A stretch of DNA of 64,000 nucleotides from Tuwongella immobilis (GCF_901538355.1 NZ_LR593887.1:5804920-5868919), one strand, 5' to 3'. Counted from the stretch's first letter, positions 15,700 through 20,957 are shown. Numbers and translations: made by a program. Notes: generated by a model not told the origin, from the sequence alone.

Positions 15700-16239
15700 G
15701 TGACGAAGGGCTTGGAAGCACTCAAGGTCAAGGCGTTCACACGAGACCGCGTACCCAACGACCACCCTGGCGGCGATCTCCCGTGGCAGACCTACCACAC
15801 GGTTCGCAACGCCCTGGTCAAGACCTGCCGCCGGTACGGGCCGACCGGGCCGATGGGTGTCATCAAGATCGTGGAGGGTGTCGAGAACCCGCTGATGATG
15901 CTGGCCAAGGACCAAGACTTCTGGGAGTCGGGCGATCCCGACCCGGCGTACTTCATCCTCGACGGCCAGCCCAACCACGAGCGATACTGTTACGCCGAGT
16001 TGTACGGCGACGACCCGTTCAACGCCGGCTGGCTGATGTCGATCACAGAGACGCTCCGGGAGTTCGACGGCTGGGGGCTGTGCGTGAGCAACATCCCCGA
16101 CAGCTACCTCCTGATCTTCGGCAAGCGGCTGATGGTCAAAGGACGGCTGGCCAAGTGTCAGTCCGCGGCGGAGGTTGTCGCCGAAGCCCGGCGGTTGCTC
16201 AAGCGGGGCAACAAGAAGTGGTGGCAATTCTGGCGGTGA
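15700..16239 (+). CDS. Uncharacterised cassette protein (179 aa)
   Basis: GTG 15700 follows the leader GGCGGAGGGC by about 6 bp and is preferred over an upstream GTG at 15670 that lies inside the attC arm. The product reads LEALKVKAFTRDRVPNDHPG, WQTYHTVRNALVKTCRRYGP, GVIKIVEGVENPLMMLAK, AYFILDGQPNHERYCYAELY and DGWGLCVSNIPDSYLLIFGKRLMV, ending in a lysine/tryptophan-rich tail (NKKWWQFWR). It is an alpha/beta soluble protein with no domain I can name. The aromatic basic tail might contact the membrane or another protein. Confidence 0.7.
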   Translation: MTKGLEALKVKAFTRDRVPNDHPGGDLPWQTYHTVRNALVKTCRRYGPTGPMGVIKIVEGVENPLMMLAKDQDFWESGDPDPAYFILDGQPNHERYCYAELYGDDPFNAGWLMSITETLREFDGWGLCVSNIPDSYLLIFGKRLMVKGRLAKCQSAAEVVAEARRLLKRGNKKWWQFWR

Positions 16240-16535
16240 GTCAGACACCCCGCCCCAGCAACTTCATCCTCGACTAACGACGCCCCGTTCTGACTCTCCT
16301 GGCTGCTAACCGCCCCTGGCACGACCGCCCCCGCCGCTGCCTCGCCCAATCTGGATTGCGGGGCAGCAGCGTTTCCCAAACGCGGTTGAAAGGTTCGCAC
16401 GCACCCGATCCGACGATTTCGGAGGAATAAGTTCGCCTGAGAATGCGGTTGGAAAACTGGCGAATTTTCGATTGCACATCGGTACCGGGATTGAGTAATC
16501 TCGAATAATCGGAAAAGCGAACTCCGATTCGGTAT
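16240..16535. other. Gene-free stretch with site remnants
   Basis: No coding frame is convincing in these 296 bases. The first part (GACACCCCGCCCCAGCAAC) resembles the degenerate left end of attC site 6. Further on, GCCCCCGCCGCTGCCTCGCC may be the relic of a right arm. The rest, ending in an AT-richer stretch with repeated CGATT elements, has no counterpart in the window. It may be an ORF-less or decayed cassette. Confidence 0.4.
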
Positions 16536-16706
16536 TTCGATTGCGTCGAACGCAAACTTTCGCTGGCGACACCTTTGGAAAAACCGACCGGAACCAACGA
16601 TTGGGATTGAAGTGACGCAGAAAGCAAACGGGACAACAAGACCGTGATCGATCGCGCGGCGCGCAATGAGCGTTTCCTTGCGGCGCAATCGAATCAAGAG
16701 TTCGGC
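16536..16706 (+). other. Second copy of the candidate attI element
   Basis: It aligns with 11697-11868 over its whole length (171 versus 172 bp). The boundary palindrome changes from TTGCGCCGGGCGCAA to TTGCGTCGAACGCAA, including one compensatory C-G to T-A change, and TTGCGGCGCAA is kept. It ends AATCAAGAGTTCGGC at 16706, followed by the cassette leader GGCGGAGG. Here it lies inside the array rather than next to an integrase gene. Confidence 0.7.
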
Positions 16707-16722
16707 GGCGGAGGGCTGCGGG

Positions 16723-17094
16723 GTGGCGTTGCTGTTCTTGGGTACGAGCCGGTGTTCGATCTGCCGCGAGGTGCTGCACCCCGGCCAGGCGATCGTGGCC
16801 ACCACGCATTTCATCGCGGACGAAGCCGACCCGCTCTCCCGGTTCTCGGACACCGGCATGCACCATGAATGCTTCGCCGGGTGGGAGCACCGGGACGAGT
16901 TCGCCGCCCGCTACCACGCGGCCCTCGGCGTGAGGCTGACCGGGTGGGTGCCGGTGGTCCCCGCCAACCCCGGTGGCCCGCCTCTGCCGCGGTGCCAGCT
17001 AGGGGTGCTGGGCACGCCGGAAGCGCGGGCCGGGTACTTCGAGGCGTTGCGGGCGCGGGTCGCCCTCCGCCGCCGAACCAGGCGCTGCACCTGA
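16723..17094 (+). CDS. Small zinc-ribbon-like cassette protein
   Basis: GTG 16723 lies 8 bp after the leader GGCGGAGGG, and the product is about 123 residues. The N-terminal part reads LLFLGTSRCSICREVLHPGQ and later DTGMHHECFAGW, giving a CxxC...HxxC arrangement typical of a small zinc-binding treble-clef or ribbon. The remainder (HRDEFAARYHAALGVRLTGW...) is helical, then proline-rich. Proteins of this layout are known to me only as hypothetical. The last residues (RTRRCT) are encoded within attC site 7. Confidence 0.7.
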   Translation: MALLFLGTSRCSICREVLHPGQAIVATTHFIADEADPLSRFSDTGMHHECFAGWEHRDEFAARYHAALGVRLTGWVPVVPANPGGPPLPRCQLGVLGTPEARAGYFEALRARVALRRRTRRCT

Positions 17095-17168
17095 CCCGGC
17101 GGGCATGTAGGCTTTCCCAGTGTTCAAGCTCCCTGGTGCCGCCGGTCAGGTGAGCTGAGTCGTTCGGC
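17072..17168 (+). repeat. attC-like site 7 (97 bp) with co-varied inner boxes
   Basis: GCCGAAC...GTTCGGC ends. The inner boxes are GCTGCACCTGAC on the left and GTCAGGTGAGC on the right. These pair with one extra-helical G, although the sequence differs from the GCTGCAGCAG/CTGCTGAGC of sites 1-4. The stem extends through CCGGCGG/CCGCCGG. This is direct evidence for a conserved structure rather than a merely duplicated sequence. Confidence 0.85.
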
Positions 17169-17184
17169 GGCGGAGGGCGCACGG

Positions 17185-17610
17185 ATGGCGATCCGAACCG
17201 CGGGTGGCTTCGAGTATCGCGGAAGCGGGTATCTGTTCGAGTCGGCGACGATGCGGCTCGCGGCCGACGGCACCTGGAGCGCCGAGGCGGACGGGGAGGA
17301 GGGCGGGCTCCTGCTGTCGGACCTGCCCTGCCGGGGTGCGACATCCGCCGCAGAGCTGGTCGGGATGACCTGGGAGTTGCACGACGCCGAGGGGGCGTTC
17401 TGCGCGTCTGCGTTCGTCGGCCCGGCGGCCCTCCCGGACGGGCAACTGAACATGGCGGGCGAGTTGGACGTGACCGGCGGTCGTGTCCTGTGCAAGCGGT
17501 ACGACGCGGAGCTCGGCGTACTGTATGTGGCGTTCCAGTTGGCGATCGGACCGGTGGAGGGGGACGTGGCGGACGGGTTGGCGCACTGCCAGGTGCAGTC
17601 GCCGGTGTAG
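17185..17610 (+). CDS. Uncharacterised beta-rich cassette protein (141 aa)
   Basis: This acidic protein has alternating strands: IRTAGGFEYRGSGYLFESAT, then MRLAADGTWSAEADGEEG, LVGMTWELHDAEGAFCASAF and LNMAGELDVTGGRVLCKRYD, ending LYVAFQLAIGPVEGDVADGL. It suggests a small beta-sandwich or barrel. No signal peptide and no known domain. ATG 17185 follows the leader GGCGGAGGGC by about 7 bp. attC sites 7 and 8 flank it, the latter starting 10 bp after the stop. Confidence 0.7.
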   Translation: MAIRTAGGFEYRGSGYLFESATMRLAADGTWSAEADGEEGGLLLSDLPCRGATSAAELVGMTWELHDAEGAFCASAFVGPAALPDGQLNMAGELDVTGGRVLCKRYDAELGVLYVAFQLAIGPVEGDVADGLAHCQVQSPV

Positions 17611-17619
17611 CAAAGGCAC

Positions 17620-17711
17620 GCCGAACCAGCCGCTGCGGCAGACCCCGCCGCTTAGGTTGTTTGTGTCGCTCAGGCTCCCTGGGGCGGGGCTGCTGAGCTT
17701 GGTCGTTCGGC
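17620..17711 (+). repeat. attC-like site 8 (92 bp)
   Basis: GCCGAAC...GTTCGGC ends. The left box CCGCTGCGGCAG pairs with CTGCTGAGC with one mismatch and an extra G. The inner stem is CCCCGCC/GGCGGGG as in sites 1 and 3. The leader GGCGGAGG follows. Confidence 0.85.
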
Positions 17712-17726
17712 GGCGGAGGCGCACCA

Positions 17727-18272
17727 ATGGCGGAAGCCCCCGACGTGTCCGGGTTGTCGCAGCGGGCGCGGCTGGCGATAGCCCTGCACCTGTTCCACGG
17801 GTATTGCGACGGCCGCGGGCTGCACCACCCGGAGATCGACCGCTACCTCGCCCACCTGTGGGAGTTCGTCGGCCTCTACGGCGACCCCGGTGCGTTCAGC
17901 GAGTGGGTCGGCCGCGAGCCGGACCTGACTCACGTCGGGCTGGGCGACCCGTACCCGCCGCCGTTCGCGGCGGCGCTGGCGGCGGCCGGGGTGGCGGAGG
18001 CGGAGTTCCGGCGGGCGCTAGAGTTCTGCACCGAGGTGCTGTACATCAGCATGTACGGGGCGTGCAACGAGCCGCGGACCCGCGAGTTCCTGGCCGGGCT
18101 GGCTGGCGTCGCCGTGCCGCTCGGGGCGCGGTGGCCGGACCTCGCGGTGTTCGCCGGGTCGCGGTGGGCGGACGCGGGCGGGTGGGGCCGACGCCCGTCC
18201 GCTGAGGAGCTGGCTCGCTGGCGACCGGCAAGGCACGCTGAACCAGGCGCTGCACCTGACGACAGGGCATGA
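17727..18272 (+). CDS. Uncharacterised helical cassette protein (181 aa)
   Basis: An alanine-rich all-helical soluble protein: LSQRARLAIALHLFHGYCDG, EIDRYLAHLWEFVGLYGDP, FAAALAAAGVAEAEFRRALE, CTEVLYISMYGACNEPRTRE and FLAGLAGVAVPLGARWPDLA. No catalytic motif or named family is recognised. The translation runs into attC site 9, so the last dozen residues (HAEPGAAPDDRA) are site-encoded. The leader GGCGGAGG lies 7-8 bp upstream of ATG 17727. Confidence 0.7.
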   Translation: MAEAPDVSGLSQRARLAIALHLFHGYCDGRGLHHPEIDRYLAHLWEFVGLYGDPGAFSEWVGREPDLTHVGLGDPYPPPFAAALAAAGVAEAEFRRALEFCTEVLYISMYGACNEPRTREFLAGLAGVAVPLGARWPDLAVFAGSRWADAGGWGRRPSAEELARWRPARHAEPGAAPDDRA

Positions 18273-18331
18273 TTCGTTTCAGGGATTCACCGCTCAGCGT
18301 TCGCCGCCAATGCTGAGATGGGTCGTTCGGC
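18237..18331 (+). repeat. attC-like site 9 (95 bp, hybrid)
   Basis: GCTGAAC...GTTCGGC ends. The left box is GCTGCACCTGAC (as in site 7), but the right box is ATGCTGAGATG (close to sites 1-4), so the inner arms no longer match well. This looks like a hybrid produced by recombination between two site types. Its centre matches site 6. Confidence 0.75.
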
Positions 18332-18487
18332 GGCGGAAGTTCGCTCGCATTTTTGCTTGCACCATTTGACAGACACTCAACGGGCGGTTAACCTCGCCAG
18401 TCAAGCTGGCGCGGCGAAATCGGCTCATCTCGGGCGAGAGAGATTGCGCCAGAGATTGCGACGGCGCAATCGAATCACAAGTTCGGC
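18332..18487 (+). repeat. ORF-less promoter cassette, copy A
   Basis: Bases from GGCGGAAGTTCGCTCGC to the GTTCGGC at 18481-18487 recur, shortened, at 19451-19576. The element carries a near-consensus promoter (18366-18394). It ends in GATTGCGCC...GGCGCAATC, then GAATCACAAGTTCGGC, which resembles the right end of the candidate attI elements. No ORF is inside. The next gene starts 7 bp beyond it. Confidence 0.75.
18366..18394 (+). promoter_or_regulatory. Sigma70-like promoter inside the array, copy A
   Basis: TTGACA (18366-18371), a 17-bp spacer and TAACCT (18389-18394). The -35 is consensus, the -10 keeps T1, A2 and T6, and the spacer is optimal. It points at the gene beginning at 18494. The same promoter occurs at 19485-19513. 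Confidence 0.55.
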
Positions 18488-18493
18488 CGCATC

Positions 18494-18898
18494 ATGCGAT
18501 TGGAGGCGTCAGTGCTTGACACCGCAACGATGGAGACGTGCCGACGGTTGGTCGGACTCTACAGGGGCGTGACCATCGAGCGGTTCCGGGCACACCCCAA
18601 CGGGTCAGCCCACATCGTTATGCGGATCACCGAGCCAGCCACAGTCGCGCGCCTTGCCCATTGCGCGATCCATGCCAATGTTGGTATGTTGGTCTGGGCA
18701 GACTCGCGTGGCTCGACAGAGGAGGAGTGGGCGTTTCCCGACCGCGTCCGGTACGAGTTGCGGGCCGCGCCGGGGTCGGGAGACGAGCCGCAACTGGCCG
18801 TCGTGCTGTTGTGCGTCGGTATGGCTGAGGAACTGGCCGACTTGGGTGTGGTAGACCGCGAGGAGGTCAAATCCCTACGAGCTGGGTGGGGGTTCTGA
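18494..18898 (+). CDS. Uncharacterised cassette protein (134 aa)
   Basis: The product reads MRLEASVLDTATMETCRRLV, then LYRGVTIERFRAHPNGSAHI, VMRITEPATVARLAHCAIHA, NVGMLVWADSRGSTEEEW and DEPQLAVVLLCVGMAEELAD. It is a compact alpha/beta protein with no motif I can assign. Unlike its neighbours it lacks the GGCGGAGG leader, because the preceding site is of the attI-like type (GTTCGGCCGCATC). ATG may instead be 18530 (MET in TATMETC). The tandem promoter upstream could drive it. Confidence 0.65.
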   Translation: MRLEASVLDTATMETCRRLVGLYRGVTIERFRAHPNGSAHIVMRITEPATVARLAHCAIHANVGMLVWADSRGSTEEEWAFPDRVRYELRAAPGSGDEPQLAVVLLCVGMAEELADLGVVDREEVKSLRAGWGF

Positions 18899-18904
18899 GC
18901 AGAC

Positions 18905-19001
18905 ACCGAACCAGCCGCTGCGGCAGACGGCGGCAGCACGTAGGCTTTCAGAGAATCCCAGCTCAATCGGCCGCCGCCGCTGCTGAGCTTGGTCGCTCGG
19001 C
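18905..19001 (+). repeat. attC-like site 10 (97 bp)
   Basis: Left end ACCGAAC; right end GCTCGGC, in which the crossover GTT has become GCT. The inner boxes GCTGCGGCAGACGGCGGC and GCCGCCGCTGCTGAGC pair with one mismatch and an extra G. It is probably a good structure with a damaged crossover base. Confidence 0.8.
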
Positions 19002-19022
19002 GGCGAAGGACGAAGAAGGCCG

Positions 19023-19394
19023 ATGGTCCACTGGCACTATATTGGCTTCATCGACCCACGGCGGCCGATCGACCTCTCGCAGCGGCCAAGCCCCCCACTC
19101 CCGGTTCGCCCCATGCCGCCGGATCTGGTGGCCCGGCTGGCTGAGCAACACGGGGTGGTGCGGAGTGAGGAAGTCGTGGACCGAGGCGGCTACTTTCTCA
19201 GCCACCTTGGCAGCTTTGGGAAGTTGCACCCGTTCGAAGCCGCGTTAGTCGCCGAGGGGTGCATCGTTCTGTCCGAAATGGGCATGGTCGTACAGCCGCC
19301 CGAGGCGGTCGCAGCGTATAACGAGTTCGTCGCCGAGTGGGCGGTGTCACACGCTGAACCAGGCACTGCGGCAGACGGCAGGAACATTAGCTGA
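19023..19394 (+). CDS. Uncharacterised cassette protein (123 aa)
   Basis: The product begins MVHWHYIGFIDPRRPIDLSQ, followed by RPMPPDLVARLAEQHGVVRS, GGYFLSHLGSFGKLHPFEAA and LVAEGCIVLSEMGMVVQPPE. It is a small alpha/beta protein of unknown family. The C-terminus (HAEPGTAADGRNIS) is encoded by attC site 11 and has the same HAEPGxAAD signature as the ankyrin and helical cassette proteins, since all read the same frame of the site. A GGACGAAGAAGG stretch precedes ATG. Confidence 0.65.
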   Translation: MVHWHYIGFIDPRRPIDLSQRPSPPLPVRPMPPDLVARLAEQHGVVRSEEVVDRGGYFLSHLGSFGKLHPFEAALVAEGCIVLSEMGMVVQPPEAVAAYNEFVAEWAVSHAEPGTAADGRNIS

Positions 19395-19450
19395 TTTCAG
19401 GGATTCACCGCTCACTCGGCCACCGCCGTGGCTGTTCTGGGGCGTTCGGT
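19353..19450 (+). repeat. attC-like site 11 (98 bp)
   Basis: GCTGAAC...GTTCGGT ends. The left arm ACTGCGGCAGACGGC and right arm GCCACCGCCGTGGCTGTTCTG pair only partly. The centre again matches sites 6 and 9. The overlap with the upstream gene's 3' end is 42 bp. Confidence 0.7.
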
Positions 19451-19576
19451 GGCGGAAGTTCGCTCGCATTTTTGCTTGCACCATTTGACAGACACCCAAC
19501 GGGCGGTTAACCTACGGCGAATCGGCTCATCTCGGGCGAGAGAGATTGCGACACGCAATCGAATCACAAGATCGGC
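19451..19576 (+). repeat. ORF-less promoter cassette, copy B
   Basis: Shortened repeat of 18332-18487. It keeps GGCGGAAGTTCGCTCGCATT, the promoter, GGCTCATCTCGGGCGAGAGA and the terminal hairpin GATTGCG-ACA-CGCAATC. The final core is degenerate (AAGATCGGC instead of AAGTTCGGC). It precedes the DinB gene. Confidence 0.75.
19485..19513 (+). promoter_or_regulatory. Sigma70-like promoter inside the array, copy B
   Basis: TTGACA (19485-19490), 17-bp spacer, TAACCT (19508-19513). It differs from copy A only by one base in the spacer. It points at the DinB-family gene at 19594. Confidence 0.55.
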
Positions 19577-19593
19577 GACGGAGGGTGTCACGG

Positions 19594-20082
19594 ATGGAGC
19601 AACTTGCGGCGGCACTCCGGCAGCGGGTCGCTGCCACCCTACCCCTTCTGCGGGCAATGCCAGAGGCGGAAGTCGCCCACAAGCCGGCCCACGACCGCTG
19701 GTCCAAGAAGGAGATCGTCGGCCATCTGATTGACTCGGCGTGCAACAACCACCAGCGATTCGTTCGGGCGCAACTGGAGGGCGGGCTGACTTTCCCCGGG
19801 TACGAGCAAGAAGGGTGGGCGCGGTGTCAGGGGTACGCAGCCGCTGACTGGGAACTTCTGGTCGAGTTGTGGGCGGCGTACAACCGTCACCTGGCCGAGG
19901 TCATCGGCCGGCTACCGGACTCCGCCCCATCCATCGAATGCCGGATCGGGGAGAGCGGTCCAGTGTCGCTGGCGTGGTTGGCCGAGGACTATGTGCGGCA
20001 TCTGGACCACCACCTGACGCAGCTCGCCCGCTCGGTGCCACAAGACACTGCCCCAGGCGATGCACCTGCCCCGGCCATGTAG
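19594..20082 (+). CDS. DinB-family (DinB_2/YfiT-like) cassette protein
   Basis: ATG 19594 is chosen because GGAGGG lies about 10 bp upstream; an earlier in-frame ATG at 19546 falls within the repeat element. The protein of about 162 residues has the DinB four-helix layout. It has WSKKEIVGHLIDSACNNHQRFVR, with the first metal-ligand His in HL, then GWARCQGYAAADWELLVELW, AAYNRHLAEVIGRLP, and SLAWLAEDYVRHLDHHLTQL with the paired HxxxH. DinB/YfiT proteins are metal-dependent enzymes, including thiol-S-transferases, or of unknown activity. It is one of the few recognisable cassette genes and has its own promoter candidate. Confidence 0.85.
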   Translation: MEQLAAALRQRVAATLPLLRAMPEAEVAHKPAHDRWSKKEIVGHLIDSACNNHQRFVRAQLEGGLTFPGYEQEGWARCQGYAAADWELLVELWAAYNRHLAEVIGRLPDSAPSIECRIGESGPVSLAWLAEDYVRHLDHHLTQLARSVPQDTAPGDAPAPAM

Positions 20083-20130
20083 GTTGTTCCCGACGCTCAG
20101 GTTCCCCGTAGCCGGGCAGCTGAGCGGTGT
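20046..20130 (+). repeat. attC-like site 12, split
   Basis: Left arm ACTGCCCCAGGCGATGCACC and right arm CCGGGCAGCTGAGCGGTGTCG can pair (CACCTGCCCCGG with CCGGGCAGCTG). The homology stops right after TCG, the crossover position, where AAGATGAAG replaces TTCGGC. A cassette-type leader (GGGCGGCGGAGG) reappears only at about 20370, so about 235 bp of unrelated DNA interrupts the right box. Confidence 0.6.
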
Positions 20131-20369
20131 CGAAGATGAAGCCGTCGGTTGGTCCAATCCAATCGCGTTGACTTTCCGTGCGAATCGTCCCAGGAATGGT
20201 CCCCACTCAATGGCCGGTGGTGGATTCTCGAGTCAGCGGGTTGTCCATCCAGGCGAACCGCTTGGAACGGTCGTCGTCGATGGCGACAATCCAATCGGTA
20301 CGCATCGCAAGCCTTGTGGAAAGCGGTAAATTTCTCGGTCGATGCACCGACGACTTGCATGGATTCTTT
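20131..20369. other. Gene-free insert inside the split attC site
   Basis: About 239 bases with no attC features and no plus-strand gene. On the minus strand there are short protein-like frames (KESMQVVGASTEKFTAFHKA, and DWIVAIDDDRSKRFAWMDNP in another frame). This suggests a decayed fragment of an unknown gene inserted backwards. I cannot assign it. Confidence 0.4.
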
Positions 20370-20392
20370 GGGCGGCGGAGGGGGCGCGGCGG

Positions 20393-20656
20393 ATGGCGTG
20401 GAGCGGGAACTACGAGGCACTGCGGCAGTATCTCCGCGACTTCACCAACATCGGCGGCGACCCGGCCTATGACACCCACGGCATCCTGATGCTGTTGCTC
20501 GCCCTTGCCGACAACCTGCGTGCGTCGCCTGCGGCGGTTGCCGACCTGCCGGAGCTGGCCGAGACGATCACGCCTGAGCATGCGGCATTCCTGGAGAAGT
20601 TGTCGCGCTGGGCCGCCGAGGCAAGGCACACCGAACCAGGCGATGCAGCAGTCTGA
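20393..20656 (+). CDS. Uncharacterised small cassette protein (87 aa)
   Basis: ATG 20393 follows the leader GGCGGAGGGGGC by about 11 bp. The product reads MAWSGNYEALRQYLRDFTNI, GGDPAYDTHGILMLLLALAD and NLRASPAAVADLPELAETIT, ending in a site-encoded tail HTEPGDAAV. It is an all-helical small soluble protein. No family is recognised. attC site 13 overlaps its last 27 bases. Confidence 0.65.
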   Translation: MAWSGNYEALRQYLRDFTNIGGDPAYDTHGILMLLLALADNLRASPAAVADLPELAETITPEHAAFLEKLSRWAAEARHTEPGDAAV

Positions 20657-20702
20657 CCCATTGCTTCGCGTTCGCCGCCGATGCTGAGATGGGTCGTTCG
20701 GC
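20630..20702 (+). repeat. attC-like site 13 (73 bp)
   Basis: ACCGAAC...GTTCGGC ends pair over six of seven positions. The left box GATGCAGCAG and the right box CTGAGATGG are only partly matched. It is shorter than the other sites because the central loop is reduced. The tRNA-like element begins 21 bp downstream. Confidence 0.75.
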
Positions 20703-20723
20703 GGTGGAGAGGCCCACGGATCG

Positions 20724-20835
20724 GCGGCGGTAGCCTAGCGGAGACGGCACCTGTCCGGCCGCGGCGACGTGGCCGGACGGGGTGGGGTTCACCTCCGGGT
20801 GACGACCCTCGCGGGTTCGACTCCCGCCCGCCGCA
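20724..20835 (+). tRNA. tRNA-like element with no usable anticodon, in an ORF-less cassette
   Basis: Acceptor strands GCGGCGG (20724-20730) and CCGCCGC (20828-20834) pair perfectly. T8 and A9 follow, then a D arm GCC...GGC with loop TAGCGGAGAC containing the G18G19 equivalent. The T arm is canonical: GCGGG-TTCGACT-CCCGC (20811-20827). The anticodon arm is aberrant: an 11-bp stem (CCTGTCCGGCC/GGCCGGACGGG) closes a 10-nt loop without T33. A type II variable arm follows with hairpin TCACC-TCCG-GGTGA. No CCA is encoded. It is not an ordinary decoding tRNA; it could be a tRNA mimic, an inserted or extended tRNA, or a pseudogene. Confidence 0.6.
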
Positions 20836-20867
20836 GTCGGCCGATGGTCGGCCGGGCAGTCGCAGAC

Positions 20868-20957
20868 ACCGCCCCAGGCGCTGCAGCAGATGGCGGGGGC
20901 GTGTCGGATTGCTGGGATTCATCGCTCAGCGTTCGCCGCCGCTGCTGAGCGGCGAAT
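20868..20957 (+). repeat. attC-like site 14 (truncated right end)
   Basis: Left arm ACCGCCCCAGGCGCTGCAGC and right arm GCCGCCGCTGCTGAGC are clear, with the extra-helical G. After CTGAGC the sequence becomes GGCGAATGAG and the GTTCGGC box is missing. This is the last intact-looking site of the array. The following 145 bases (20958-21102) hold no recognisable gene. Confidence 0.75.

Noticed and set aside
20131-20629. Minus-strand ORFs in the split-attC region as a real gene
   Set aside because: Protein-like stretches occur in two different frames and are interrupted; at best a decayed fragment.
20724-20835. Ordinary decoding tRNA
   Set aside because: The acceptor and T arms are right, but the position of the anticodon arm is an 11-bp stem with a 10-nt loop lacking T33, so no anticodon can be assigned. 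Reported instead as tRNA-like.
12534-20957. CRISPR array
   Set aside because: The repeats are imperfect, 66-98 bp long, internally palindromic and separated by gene-sized intervals of unequal length. There are no short unique spacers and no cas genes.
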